From Chloroflexota bacterium (GTDB lineage Bacteria; Chloroflexota; UBA11872), in assembly GCA_022824495.1 (NCBI GenBank), contig JAJDZU010000009.1, positions 124,001-188,000 on the forward strand: DNA of 64,000 nucleotides, read 5' to 3'. The notes beneath the pieces were generated by a model. The model was not told the origin of the DNA, made no database searches, and was given only the letters and a program-made list of their open reading frames with translations. This document shows positions 53,351-62,483 of this stretch, piece after piece (positions within the stretch are counted from its first letter, which is position 1; the number at the start of each line of letters is the position of its first letter). The position numbers and the translations under genes were made by a program.

Positions 53351-53379
53351 GGATGCCCGCCTCTTGGAGGTGGGCGTCC
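53351..53379 (+). terminator. Hairpin after clpB
   Basis: A 13-base-pair stem (GGATGCCCGCCTC with GAGGTGGGCGTCC, two G-U pairs) and a three-base loop, five bases after the clpB stop. No U-tract, so a terminator or 3'-end protecting structure. Confidence 0.55.
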
Positions 53380-53497
53380 CGCTGCGGCGCCGCACTCCGC
53401 GCGCGGGGGCGACCCGAATCCGCGCCCGTCGGGTACCTCCTAGTATGCTTCGTAACTGAACATACGAGACCGACTCCCACGCGAAGGTGACCCCGAT

Positions 53498-54523
53498 ATG
53501 GCGGACGACTGGCAGGAACTCCGGGTTTCAAACGACGTGCTGGACGATCCGCCCGAACTGCGCGCCCGCATGGACTCCGAGGGCTATGTCTTCGTAAAGG
53601 GACTGTTCAATCCCGACGACATGCTGTCCCTGCGCCGCGCAATGACGGAGAAGCTGCAGGAGCACGGCTGGCTGCGGGCCGGCACGAATCCCCTGGACGG
53701 CATCGCCGTCATCGAGGCCCAGTGCACCGAGGGCGACACGGCCTACACCGATGTGTATCACGAGGTTTACCGGCTGCAGCAGTTCCATCAGTCCGGGCAC
53801 TGGCCGGTGATCATGGACACGATGGGCAAGATCATCGACGCGCCGGTACTCCCGCATCCCATGAAGATCGCGCGCATCTGGTTCCCGCAGTACACCGACC
53901 ACACCACGCCCGCCCACCAGGACTTCGTGCACTTCCAGGGCACCTTCGACACCTACACCTGCTGGGCGCCCGTGGGCGACTGCCCCGAAGAGTTGGGGGG
54001 CCTTGCGGTGGTGCCCGGAACACACAAAGTGGGCAAGGTCGTCGATCATCACTTCTCGCTCGGCGCGGGCTCGCTGGTCGTGGACGAGAAGGTCCAGGAA
54101 GGTCCCTGGCTCTCCACCAACTACGAGATGGGCGACGCCTTGCTCTTCCACAGCCTCACGGTCCACAAGGCCCTGCCCAACGTCACCGAGGACCGCATGC
54201 GCATCTCGCTGGACAATCGCTACCAGTCCATCCACGAACCGATCGCCGAGCACATGCTCACGCCGCACCTGTCGCAGGAAATGGCCTACGACTGGGACGA
54301 CGTGTACGCCGACTGGACGGACGACGCCTTGCAGTACTACTGGACCGGCCGCGACCAGGCCACCGTGCCTCGCGACCTCAGCTACGGCGAGCGCGGATTT
54401 GCGGAGGCCGTGGAGCGTGCCGCCCAGGGCGACCCTGCCGCCCGGCTCCACCTCGAGCGCATCGTGCGCCGCGACCCCACCTCGGACAACGCCCGCAAAG
54501 CCGCCGCGGCGCTGTCGGCCTGA
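53498..54523 (+). CDS. Phytanoyl-CoA dioxygenase (PhyH) family protein
   Basis: 341 residues of a non-haem Fe(II)/2-oxoglutarate oxygenase: H140-x-D142 (HQDF) and distal H223 (VHKALPN) bind iron, R235 (RISLDNRY) binds 2-oxoglutarate. PhyH relatives hydroxylate small molecules, lipids or secondary metabolites, and are abundant in sponge and marine symbiont genomes. The last 60 residues are an unusual Ala/Arg/Asp-rich helical tail. Alone between the clpB hairpin and the convergent SpoIID gene. Confidence 0.92.
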   Translation: MADDWQELRVSNDVLDDPPELRARMDSEGYVFVKGLFNPDDMLSLRRAMTEKLQEHGWLRAGTNPLDGIAVIEAQCTEGDTAYTDVYHEVYRLQQFHQSGHWPVIMDTMGKIIDAPVLPHPMKIARIWFPQYTDHTTPAHQDFVHFQGTFDTYTCWAPVGDCPEELGGLAVVPGTHKVGKVVDHHFSLGAGSLVVDEKVQEGPWLSTNYEMGDALLFHSLTVHKALPNVTEDRMRISLDNRYQSIHEPIAEHMLTPHLSQEMAYDWDDVYADWTDDALQYYWTGRDQATVPRDLSYGERGFAEAVERAAQGDPAARLHLERIVRRDPTSDNARKAAAALSA

Positions 54524-54596
54524 GCTTCTCGGCCCGGCCCGCGTGTCGCGAGGCCGGCCTGCGTTTTGCCGCCAGCCGCGGCGCGCGGCTCTGCCG

Positions 54597-56183
54597 CTAG
54601 CCCTGTGGCTGCCGGTTGGAGACTTGCCTCGCGGCCGGGGGAAGGGACGGTGAGCCCGATTCCTGATCCACGCGCTCGATGACGATGCCCTGGTAGTAGT
54701 GCGTGAGGATCTGGTCGAACGAATAGCCGTTCTTGGCCAGACCCTGCGCGCCCCACTGGCTCATGCCAACCCCGTGACCGAAACCACGCCCGTTGACGAG
54801 GAGTCGGGCCGGAAGCTGGAACTCCACGACATCCAGCGTCCCCCGCACCAGCCGAACTTCCGCCGGCGCCTCGGCGAAGGCCAGGCTGCGGCGCCGCTGC
54901 TCCACCGAATATCCGTCGGCTTGCAGCGCCGCCACCCGGCGTGAGGTTGGGTTCAGCAGCACCAGGCGCTCGGCGGGCACGGTCCGAAACTCGGCGAACG
55001 CGCTTGGCAGACCAAGGGTGATTCGAATGGCGTCGCCAGACAGGGTCACCGCGCCTTGATCGCCTAGCAATTCCACCTCCGCGGGCTGCCCGCTCTGCGA
55101 GGTGCGGACCACGCGAACCTCGCCTAGTTCCCCGAGGACGCCGCCTGCGGTCTTGAGGTCGGCCAGCCGATGCAGCGGGATGGCGCGCGTCCAGCGGTAG
55201 CCCTCCGCCCCCCAACTGACGCTCAGGGCTTCCACGTCGCTTGGCGATGGCACCCCGCGCAGGTACGGCACGTCCCGCCCCCACACGTCCACCGCGCTGG
55301 TGGTGTGATCGCCCATGTTCGAGGCGTAATAGGCGGCGATCAGATCCCCTTCGTACATCGCGACCACGCCCGAGGTTTCTCGCACGGCCTGAATCGTCGA
55401 CGGGTGCTCGCTCGCGACGCCGCCGTAGGCCTGGCAAAACTGCGAATCGCAGATGTCATAGTCGGCCGAAGGGTCCACCTGCTGCAGGGCGTAGTTGCGC
55501 GCGGCCACGGCCTGCGCCTTGAGGGCTTCGACCTCCCAGCTCGGCGGAATCTCGGACCCCACGACCGACGCCAGGTAGTCGGCCAGCCTCAGCTCGTTCA
55601 CCACCTGCGGGTCACCTCCGCTGAAATCGACGCGAATGCGCCCGCGATAGGGACGGTCGTTGATGGTCGTGACGTCAGCAAGGTCGTGTGGCTGGACGTC
55701 GATCTGCTGCGGCAGCGGCGCCAGGATCCGACGGCCGATGTGCAGGCCCGCGCGCGGTGTGGCCAGGGCGAGAGCCACGCCGAACTCCGAACGCAGCACC
55801 CGGCGGTCGCGCTGCTCGCGGCCGTCCCAGCCATACGGGCCGATCAACAGCTGCCCGTCCGGCCGGGATCCATCCGGTGTGCGGACCGCCAGCGCGTCCA
55901 GTATCGGCGTTACTTCCAGGTCCGGAAGCCGCAGATAGCGCAAGGCCCAACCAACGTTCATCGCCGAGGGCTCGGACGACATGGGTAGCGAGTCCACCTG
56001 GACTGTTGCCGTTGTCGGCGGAACCAGCCGCAGCGCGCCCGGCGCCACCGTCAACTGCACCCGGATGGTCTCCGGAAGGATCGGGGCGGCGGCGGACGGA
56101 TGCGGGCCAAGAACGAAGACCGCCGCCAGTGCCAGCGCAACACAAACGGCCCGCCCGGCCTTCCAGCCGGACGGGCCGTTCAA
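54597..56183 (-). CDS. SpoIID/LytB-domain exported protein
   Basis: 528 residues from TTG 56183. A signal peptide or anchor follows (hydrophobic VCVALALAAVFVLG, near 13-26). The SpoIID domain contains YLASVVGSEIPPSW with the catalytic Glu, ALKAQAVAARNYAL, CQAYGG and the closing FGHGVGMSQWGAQGLA. SpoIID is a lytic transglycosylase that removes peptide-free glycan strands; stand-alone homologues occur in non-sporulating bacteria. The frame is open to 56324 inside tatA, but no canonical start follows the terminator-like hairpin, so TTG 56183 is the last option. Eight bases after the tatA stop. Confidence 0.9.
   Translation of the reverse strand: MNGPSGWKAGRAVCVALALAAVFVLGPHPSAAAPILPETIRVQLTVAPGALRLVPPTTATVQVDSLPMSSEPSAMNVGWALRYLRLPDLEVTPILDALAVRTPDGSRPDGQLLIGPYGWDGREQRDRRVLRSEFGVALALATPRAGLHIGRRILAPLPQQIDVQPHDLADVTTINDRPYRGRIRVDFSGGDPQVVNELRLADYLASVVGSEIPPSWEVEALKAQAVAARNYALQQVDPSADYDICDSQFCQAYGGVASEHPSTIQAVRETSGVVAMYEGDLIAAYYASNMGDHTTSAVDVWGRDVPYLRGVPSPSDVEALSVSWGAEGYRWTRAIPLHRLADLKTAGGVLGELGEVRVVRTSQSGQPAEVELLGDQGAVTLSGDAIRITLGLPSAFAEFRTVPAERLVLLNPTSRRVAALQADGYSVEQRRRSLAFAEAPAEVRLVRGTLDVVEFQLPARLLVNGRGFGHGVGMSQWGAQGLAKNGYSFDQILTHYYQGIVIERVDQESGSPSLPPAARQVSNRQPQG
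56145..56180 (-). terminator. Terminator-like hairpin after tatA, inside the SpoIID start
   Basis: In the transcript a 15-base-pair GC-rich stem (one G-U) with a six-base loop begins 11 bases after the tatA stop and is followed by a U-rich stretch (stem-end UU then UGUGUU). It covers codons 2-13 of the SpoIID gene, so it may stop transcription after tatA or hold down SpoIID translation. Confidence 0.6.
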
Positions 56184-56190
56184 CCAACGC

Positions 56191-56460
56191 TTAGTTGGTG
56201 GTTTCTTCCTTCTTCTTCGCTGGAGGCGCCTCGGCGTCGTCAGCGGAGGCCGTGGCGCCTTCGGCGCCAACGGCCGTCTCGTCGTCGTCGCCGTCACCTT
56301 CGCCTTCGCCCTCTTCGTCCTCATTGCGCGCTTCTTCGCGGAACTCGCGCACGCTGGTGCCGAGCGCCCGGCCGATGCCCGCGATCCGGCCAGCGCCGAA
56401 GACGGCGATGACGATAAGCAGAATGATGATCAACTCGAACGGTCCAACGTTGAAGGGCAT
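56191..56460 (-). CDS. tatA: Twin-arginine translocase subunit TatA
   Basis: 89 residues: short N-terminal tail, one membrane helix (about 8-24), the hinge FGAGRIAGIGRALG and an amphipathic helix, then an acidic Glu/Asp/Gly and Ala-rich C-tail as in TatA/TatE. It forms the export pore for folded twin-arginine proteins, of which several are encoded here (both sugar-binding proteins and both propeller lipoproteins). GAGGAGGG before ATG 56460. tatB/tatC are not in the window. Confidence 0.95.
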   Translation of the reverse strand: MPFNVGPFELIIILLIVIAVFGAGRIAGIGRALGTSVREFREEARNEDEEGEGEGDGDDDETAVGAEGATASADDAEAPPAKKKEETTN

Positions 56461-56671
56461 GTCCCTCCTCTTTCTCGTGAGCGATTAGCCGCCGGGCAAC
56501 CCGCGGATCCCGCCTGCGCTGTGCAGGCTGGGGGACCACGACGATTCGAGTCGCGGGACCGTCGGGCGTCCATTCACCCGCGGGTCCGGTTCCCGAAACG
56601 GCGCACCGGTCACCGTAACGATACGCGATTGTGCCATTCCAGCCGCCCTCGCACGCACAATTCCGAAACAT

Positions 56672-57796
56672 CTAGCCCCGTGCCGCCAGCGCCCGGTAGC
56701 CGAAATCCAGCAACGTCTCCGCGTCGGCCAGACGGTCCTCGCTACCCAGCAACACCACCATCAACCTCCTGGGCCCGCGCCTTGCCGCCGCGATCAGGTT
56801 GCCGCCGGCCTCCTCCGTCTGGCCGGTTTTGACCCCAATGGCGCCCTCGTACGACCAGAGCAATCCGTTGAGATTTCGGACGCTATACGAACGATTGGCC
56901 GGTCCTGCCGGAATCACGTGGATCTGGGTGGCCACAATCTGTGCCAGCAATGGAAACCGGTCCATGGCGTCAGCTGCAAGCACCGCCAGGTCAAAGGCCG
57001 TGGTGTATTGGTTCTCCGCATCCTGGCCGCCGGGGTTGGCAAAGTGAGTGTTGTTCAAGTCCAGGCGGCGAGCCAGGTCGTTCATTTGCGCCACCGTGTA
57101 GGCATGACCGCCAATCCCGTCGGCAATGGTGGCGGCGGCGTCGTTGGCGGATGGCAACAGCAGCGCGTACAGCAGATGTTCCAGGGTCAACACGTCGCCC
57201 GGTCGGAGGCCGGCCACGACCGAGGGTTCCGCCGTCGCGCTCTCCGGAACCTGAATGCGCGTGTCCGGTGGCGCCTGCTCCAGTGCCACGATTGCCGTGG
57301 CCAGCTTTGCCAGGCTTGCTGGAGGACGACGCTCACCGGGGTTCTTCGAAAACACGACCGTGCGCTCACCCATGTCCACCAGCAAGGCGGCACGGGCCGA
57401 AATCGGTGGCGCTTCCACCGGTCGCGTAAATGGGCTGTCGATGAACGCGGCAGTCGTGGGTACGCGTTGGACGCGAGACGCCGATGATTCAGGCGCCAGG
57501 AGATTGACGACGCGTCCCTCGTCCGGAGGCGGGGGCTCCACGGATGACAGTAGTCGTACGAGCAGCAAGACGCCTGCAATTACCAGAAGGCAGATGAACA
57601 CTACGCTGGACAGTTGCCGCAACTGGGTTCGTCGCGCGTGGCGCGCCTTCGCCACCGCCGAGCGCTCACGCAGTCGCGCATGGTAGATGGGCGGCGGAAC
57701 GGCCGCACGACGGCGCCGCACCGGTCTGGCGAACAAGGCGTCCTGCGACCAGTCCTCGTCGTCCAACTCGGGCCGGGGCGGAGCGCGCCGGCTCAT
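56672..57796 (-). CDS. D-alanyl-D-alanine carboxypeptidase-like (S11) protein
   Basis: 374 residues: Arg-rich cytoplasmic tail, membrane anchor near 64-82, then a penicillin-binding S11 domain with S161-LA-K164, S216-A-N218 and K323-TG. All three active-site motifs are intact, so it should trim peptidoglycan pentapeptides. The bitopic anchor at the N-terminus rather than a cleaved signal plus C-terminal helix is unusual for DacA. Start ATG overlaps the pyrE stop (ATGA). Upstream open frame is a shadow of pyrE. Confidence 0.93.
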   Translation of the reverse strand: MSRRAPPRPELDDEDWSQDALFARPVRRRRAAVPPPIYHARLRERSAVAKARHARRTQLRQLSSVVFICLLVIAGVLLLVRLLSSVEPPPPDEGRVVNLLAPESSASRVQRVPTTAAFIDSPFTRPVEAPPISARAALLVDMGERTVVFSKNPGERRPPASLAKLATAIVALEQAPPDTRIQVPESATAEPSVVAGLRPGDVLTLEHLLYALLLPSANDAAATIADGIGGHAYTVAQMNDLARRLDLNNTHFANPGGQDAENQYTTAFDLAVLAADAMDRFPLLAQIVATQIHVIPAGPANRSYSVRNLNGLLWSYEGAIGVKTGQTEEAGGNLIAAARRGPRRLMVVLLGSEDRLADAETLLDFGYRALAARG

Positions 57797-58473
57797 GGCC
57801 GTTGCGCTTTTAGGTAATCCAGGCTGCGCCGGTACTCGTCCTCGCTGATCAGCCGTTCGCTCATATAGAGGTTCAACATGGCCGGCAACGTCACGATCGA
57901 GATCAGGCGCAGACCGTGGTACTCCAACCGACGGGCTGCCCCCACATCGCGGTCGACCAGCACGATCACGTCGCGAACTTCCAGCCCTTCGCCCCGCAGC
58001 GCCTGGGCGGTCTGTATGACTGAGCCGCCCGAAGTAATCAGGTCGTCCACCAGCAGCACGTGCTGGCCTGGCAGGAACCGTCCCACGATCTCCAGCCCTG
58101 CCGGATCGGATTCCGGCTTGACATAAATCAGCGGCATGTCGCACGTCAGCGAGTACGCCGTCGCCAGGTGCAAGCCGCCCATCGGAACGCCGGCCACCAG
58201 CTCAAAGGGCTCTGCCTGCTGATGCCGGCGAGCTTCGGCCAGGTTCGCCGCGTCGCGCACCAGCATCGCCGCCGTCCGCAGCGCCGATGGCACCGCCACC
58301 AGGCGCTTGGGGTCGACATAGACCGGGGAATTCACCGTGGACCGGCCCAGCGTGTAACTACCGAACTGGATACCGCCCAGTTCGTAGATTTGCCGAGCCA
58401 GGTCGAGGGCGCTGAGTTCGTCCGTGAGCGCTACTCCGCGTGTGTGGCAAACAGCGGCCAGCGGTCCCGCCAA
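57793..58473 (-). CDS. pyrE: Orotate phosphoribosyltransferase
   Basis: 226 residues. The PRPP loop VLLVDDLITSGGS (139-151) and the hood AGVPMGG are diagnostic; the enzyme joins orotate to PRPP in pyrimidine synthesis. TTG 58473 is chosen: the promoter below places transcription start about 24 bases upstream, with a GGGGGG stretch before the codon. Leads the pyrE-dacA-tatA-spoIID row. Confidence 0.93.
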   Translation of the reverse strand: MAGPLAAVCHTRGVALTDELSALDLARQIYELGGIQFGSYTLGRSTVNSPVYVDPKRLVAVPSALRTAAMLVRDAANLAEARRHQQAEPFELVAGVPMGGLHLATAYSLTCDMPLIYVKPESDPAGLEIVGRFLPGQHVLLVDDLITSGGSVIQTAQALRGEGLEVRDVIVLVDRDVGAARRLEYHGLRLISIVTLPAMLNLYMSERLISEDEYRRSLDYLKAQRP

Positions 58474-58503
58474 CGCCCCCCGAGGCGGACCGGGCGTGTG
58501 CAG

Positions 58504-58532
58504 ATTATTGTCAAGTTGGTTTAGCCGGTCAA
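58504..58532 (-). promoter_or_regulatory. Promoter of pyrE
   Basis: On the minus strand TTGACC (58532-58527), 17-base spacer, AATAAT (58509-58504), both five of six to consensus. Predicted start near 58497, leader about 24 bases. Confidence 0.6.
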
Positions 58533-58709
58533 GACTTTTACCGCGGGCAAGGGCTCGGCCCTGACCCGGCCACGCCGCACGCCGGCTGGATTGTCGGCGT
58601 CTCCCGAGCCGCTCCCGCTAACGGATGCTGCCCTGCGTGGGACAATCTACGACCCGGCGGCGGCGTCGGCGACGCGCCCCGGCCAACTACCGACAACGGG
58701 ACACCGCTC

Positions 58710-60473
58710 ATCAGAATCCTCTGGCGGCTGATTCTCTACCTGCGCAGTCAAAAGCTGCTGCTCGCGGGCATGCTCGTCACGCTCACGCTCGGCTCGCTGC
58801 TGCGCACCCTTCCGCCCACGCTCAGCAAGATCGCCATCGACGACGGCGTTCGGGCCAACAACCTGAACGTCCTGTTCGTGACCGTCGGCCTGTTCGTTGG
58901 GGCCGTGCTGCTATCCAACGTCGCCATGGCCGGGCGCCTCTACGCCGCCCGTTACAGCGCCCAGAAAGTCATCCACGACATCCGCAACGACCTCTACACC
59001 CACTTGAGCGCCAAGTCCATGAGCTTCTTCGACCGGCACCAGACCGGCGACCTCATGTCCCGGGTCACCAACGACGTCAACATGATCCAGTTCTTCTTCA
59101 ACATGGCCGGCACCGTCATCCTGTCGTCCATCGCCCTCACGGCCATGAACCTGATCTTCATGTTCGCGCTGGACTGGGTGATGGCGCTGGCGATCATTGC
59201 CCTGGTCCCCTTCTTCATCGCCATGCAGTCCGTCGCCAAGCGCGTGGTGCCGCTCTTTCGACAGTCGAATCAGCAGATGGGCGTAGTCAACGTCGAAATC
59301 CGCGAGGCCATCTCCGGCATCAAGGTCATCCAGGCCTTCGGCCGCGAGCAGTACCAGGAAGAACGCTTCGACCGCGAAAACTGGAAGCTGCGCGATCTGC
59401 GCACGCGAGTCCTGCGAACCTTCGCCCTCTACTCCCAGGGCATCGAGCTCATCGCCGGCGCCGCCACGGCGCTGATTTTGGGCCTCGGCGCTTGGCGGAT
59501 CGTCAACGGCGAATTCACGCTCGGCGGCTTGGTGGCCTTTCAGGGCTATCTGCTCCTCATGCTTGCCCCCACGCGCTTCCTGGGTTTCGCCGTCCAGATC
59601 ACCCAGCAGGCCGTCACGTCGGGCGAGCGCGTATTCCAGATCATCGACACCCCGCTGGACGTGCAGGAAAAGCCCGACGCACACCCGCTGCCCGAAGTCC
59701 GCGGCGAGATCGAGTTCGACTGCGTCACCTTCCAATACGGCGACCGCGACCCGATCCTGCGCGACGTGTCGGTCCACGTGCCGGCCGGCGGTTCTTTGGC
59801 CATCGTCGGCCGCAGCGGCTCGGGCAAGAGCACCCTGGCCAACCTGCTGCCCCGCTTCTACGACCCCACCGAGGGCGCCATCCGGGTCGATGGCCACGAC
59901 CTGCGCGACATCCGCCTGCAAGACCTCAGGTCCGGCATCGGCATGGTCATGCAGGAGACTTTCCTCTTCAATATGACCGTGGCCGACAACCTGCGCTTTG
60001 GCCGCAAGGACGCCTCCCATGAGGATCTGGAAGCCGCCGCCCGCATGGCCGCCGCGCACGAATTCATCACGGAGTTGCCCCAGGGCTACGACACGCTCAT
60101 CGGCGACCGCGGCGTGCGCCTCTCTGGTGGCCAGCGCCAGCGCGTCGCCATCGCCCGCGCTCTCTTGGTGCGTCCCGCCATCCTGGTGCTGGACGAGGCC
60201 ACCTCCAGCGTCGACACCCGCACCGACCGCGCCATCCAGCGCGCCCTCGAGCAGCTGATGCAGGAGCGCACCACCATCGTCATCGCCCACCGCCTCTCGA
60301 CCATTCGCCGGGTCGACCAGATCATCGTGGTTGACGCCGGCCGCATCGTCGCCCGCGGCACCCACGAAGAGTTGCTGGAAACCAGCGACGACTACCGCGC
60401 CATTTACGAATTGCAGTTCCGGCTGCAGGAAGAATCCCTGGCGATTGAGGCCGGCGGGCAGGTCAACGTCTGA
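58710..60473 (+). CDS. ABC exporter half-transporter, subunit 1
   Basis: About 587 residues of a type IV ABC exporter: six membrane helices, then an ATPase domain with Walker A GRSGSGKST near 367, signature LSGGQ, Walker B VLDEATSS with the catalytic Glu, and H-loop AHRLST. The start is a problem: no in-frame ATG, GTG or TTG lies near the N-terminus of the domain. GTG 58440 is 90 codons upstream, within pyrE, and ATG 58770 lies inside helix 1. I give the domain boundary (ATC at 58710); CTG 58728 is another choice. The next gene overlaps by one base (TGATG), so the pair forms a heterodimer exporting lipids or drugs. Confidence 0.88.
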   Translation: MRILWRLILYLRSQKLLLAGMLVTLTLGSLLRTLPPTLSKIAIDDGVRANNLNVLFVTVGLFVGAVLLSNVAMAGRLYAARYSAQKVIHDIRNDLYTHLSAKSMSFFDRHQTGDLMSRVTNDVNMIQFFFNMAGTVILSSIALTAMNLIFMFALDWVMALAIIALVPFFIAMQSVAKRVVPLFRQSNQQMGVVNVEIREAISGIKVIQAFGREQYQEERFDRENWKLRDLRTRVLRTFALYSQGIELIAGAATALILGLGAWRIVNGEFTLGGLVAFQGYLLLMLAPTRFLGFAVQITQQAVTSGERVFQIIDTPLDVQEKPDAHPLPEVRGEIEFDCVTFQYGDRDPILRDVSVHVPAGGSLAIVGRSGSGKSTLANLLPRFYDPTEGAIRVDGHDLRDIRLQDLRSGIGMVMQETFLFNMTVADNLRFGRKDASHEDLEAAARMAAAHEFITELPQGYDTLIGDRGVRLSGGQRQRVAIARALLVRPAILVLDEATSSVDTRTDRAIQRALEQLMQERTTIVIAHRLSTIRRVDQIIVVDAGRIVARGTHEELLETSDDYRAIYELQFRLQEESLAIEAGGQVNV

Positions 60474-62269
60474 TGGGTATGCGTCAGACCTACGTCGACA
60501 CCTCCAACCTCAGCGGCCGCACCGTCGCCGGCACCCTGCGGCGCTTGCTCTACTACGTTGGACTGCACCGGCGCCACATCGGGATTGCCTTCGTCGCGCT
60601 GTCGCTCGCCTCGCTCTTGAACATGGTGCCGCCCTGGGCCTTGAAGATCGCGGTCGACGACTTCATCCCGCAAGCCGACGCCGCCGGGGCTGCGCGAATC
60701 GCCGGCGCCATGATGCTGGTCTACCTCGCGCGCGCCGCGCTCAACTACCTGAACTTCTACCTGTTCGCGCGCAGCAGCCAGACCATCGTCTACCAGGTGT
60801 CGCGCGACATGTTCGTCCGGCTGGTGCGTCACTCCATGCGCTTCTTCGAGAGCCAGCGCACCGGCGAGACGGTCTCGCACTTGACCGCCGACGTCACCGC
60901 CGTCCAGCAGGCCATGCAGGGCCAGGTGCTCACGGCCAGCGCGGGCATCGTCACCATGCTCCTGTACCTGGTCGTCATGCTGACGCTCGACTGGCGCCTG
61001 ACCCTGGTGATCCTCTCCGTGGTGCCCCTCATGCTTATCGCCAGCGTCATCACCGCCCGCATGTTGCGCGTGCGCTACCGCCGCGTGCAGGAATCCATCG
61101 CCAACATCAACACCGCCATTGAGGAAAACGTCAGCGGCGTGCGTGTCAGCCGCGCCTTCGCCCGCGAGGAGGCCGACGCCCGCCGCTTCCAGACCGAGAA
61201 CCGCGCCAACCTCCAGGCCAACCTCAACACCACCATGGTGGAGTCCATAGCCACGCCGGTGATCGAGGGCCTCAGCACCCTCAGCGTGGCCGCCCTCCTG
61301 GCCTATGGCGGCTGGCAGATCACCATTGGCGAAATGCAGCCCGGCACCCTCATCGCCTTCCTGGCCTACGTGCAGATCTTCCACCAGCCAATGACCGAAC
61401 TGGTGCGCGTCAACTACGTCATCCAGTCCGGCCTGGCCGCGGCCGACCGCATCTTCCAGTTCATGGACGTACCCCGCCACATCGTCAACCGGCCGTCGGC
61501 TGTCGATCTGGTCCAGCCGCGCGGACGCGTCGAGTTCCGCAACGTCGACTTCAGCTACGACGGCGTCACCCCGGTCCTCCAGGACGTGTCCGTCACCGCC
61601 GAACCCGGCCAGACCGTCGCGCTCGTGGGCGCCACGGGCTCCGGCAAGACCACCATGGTCAACCTCATCGCCCGCTTCTACGACCCGACGGCAGGCCAGA
61701 TCCTGGTCGACGGCAACGACCTGCGCGACGTCCGGATGGAGAGCCTCCGGTCACGTCTCGCCTACGTCCCCCAGGAGACCTTCCTGTTCAGCGGCACCAT
61801 CGCCGAGAACATTCGCTACGGAGACCCCGAGGCCGGCGACGACCAGGTCGCCGCCGCGGCCGCGCTGGCCCGCGCCGACGACTTCATCGAGCAGCTGGAC
61901 GACGGCTACGAGACCATCGTCGGCGACGGCGGCCTGCGGCTCTCACGCGGCCAGCAGCAGCGCGTCGCCCTGGCCCGCGCGATCCTCGCCGACCCCGCCG
62001 TGCTCGTGCTTGACGAAGCCACCTCCGACATCGACACCGAATCCGAATACGAGATACAGCAGGCCCTGGTCCAGGTCATGCGCAACCGCACCAGCTTCGT
62101 CATCGCCCACCGCTTGTCCACCATTCGCAATGCCGACCTCATCGTCGTGCTCGACGAAGGCCGCATCGTCCAGCGCGGCCCCCACAGCGAACTCATCGCC
62201 CAACCTGGCCCCTACCGCGACCTCCACGCCGCCCAATTCGACGACCCCCTACCGACCTCATCGGACTAG
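60473..62269 (+). CDS. ABC exporter half-transporter, subunit 2
   Basis: 598 residues, same plan as subunit 1: six helices, Walker A GATGSGKTT, Walker B VLDEATSD, H-loop AHRLST; the signature reads LSRGQ rather than LSGGQ. Start ATG overlaps the stop of subunit 1 (TGATG). The two are different in sequence but complementary, as in heterodimeric exporters of the BmrCD/TM287-288 type. Substrate cannot be predicted. Nothing identifiable lies in the 214 bases after it. Confidence 0.94.
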   Translation: MGMRQTYVDTSNLSGRTVAGTLRRLLYYVGLHRRHIGIAFVALSLASLLNMVPPWALKIAVDDFIPQADAAGAARIAGAMMLVYLARAALNYLNFYLFARSSQTIVYQVSRDMFVRLVRHSMRFFESQRTGETVSHLTADVTAVQQAMQGQVLTASAGIVTMLLYLVVMLTLDWRLTLVILSVVPLMLIASVITARMLRVRYRRVQESIANINTAIEENVSGVRVSRAFAREEADARRFQTENRANLQANLNTTMVESIATPVIEGLSTLSVAALLAYGGWQITIGEMQPGTLIAFLAYVQIFHQPMTELVRVNYVIQSGLAAADRIFQFMDVPRHIVNRPSAVDLVQPRGRVEFRNVDFSYDGVTPVLQDVSVTAEPGQTVALVGATGSGKTTMVNLIARFYDPTAGQILVDGNDLRDVRMESLRSRLAYVPQETFLFSGTIAENIRYGDPEAGDDQVAAAAALARADDFIEQLDDGYETIVGDGGLRLSRGQQQRVALARAILADPAVLVLDEATSDIDTESEYEIQQALVQVMRNRTSFVIAHRLSTIRNADLIVVLDEGRIVQRGPHSELIAQPGPYRDLHAAQFDDPLPTSSD

Positions 62270-62483
62270 CCCGCCGCGCTCGTCGAGCAAAGCGCGCCCC
62301 TGACCGTTCGTGGTGAGCCGACCCGGAGTCCGTCGGAGGGTCGTGTCGAACCACCCCTCAGCTACAGCACCCCCACGCCCCAGGGTCCTATCGAGGCACT
62401 CCGCTGATAGCCTGCGTCTGGCAACCCCACCGCTAGAGGCCCTTCTCACTCGTGTCGGTTGTCACGCCATCTTCGCCTCTACC

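Noticed and set aside
58911-60365. 484-codon open frame on the minus strand
   Set aside because: Antisense to the exporter subunit 1 with clear ABC motifs; the shadow is Asp/Gly/His-rich.
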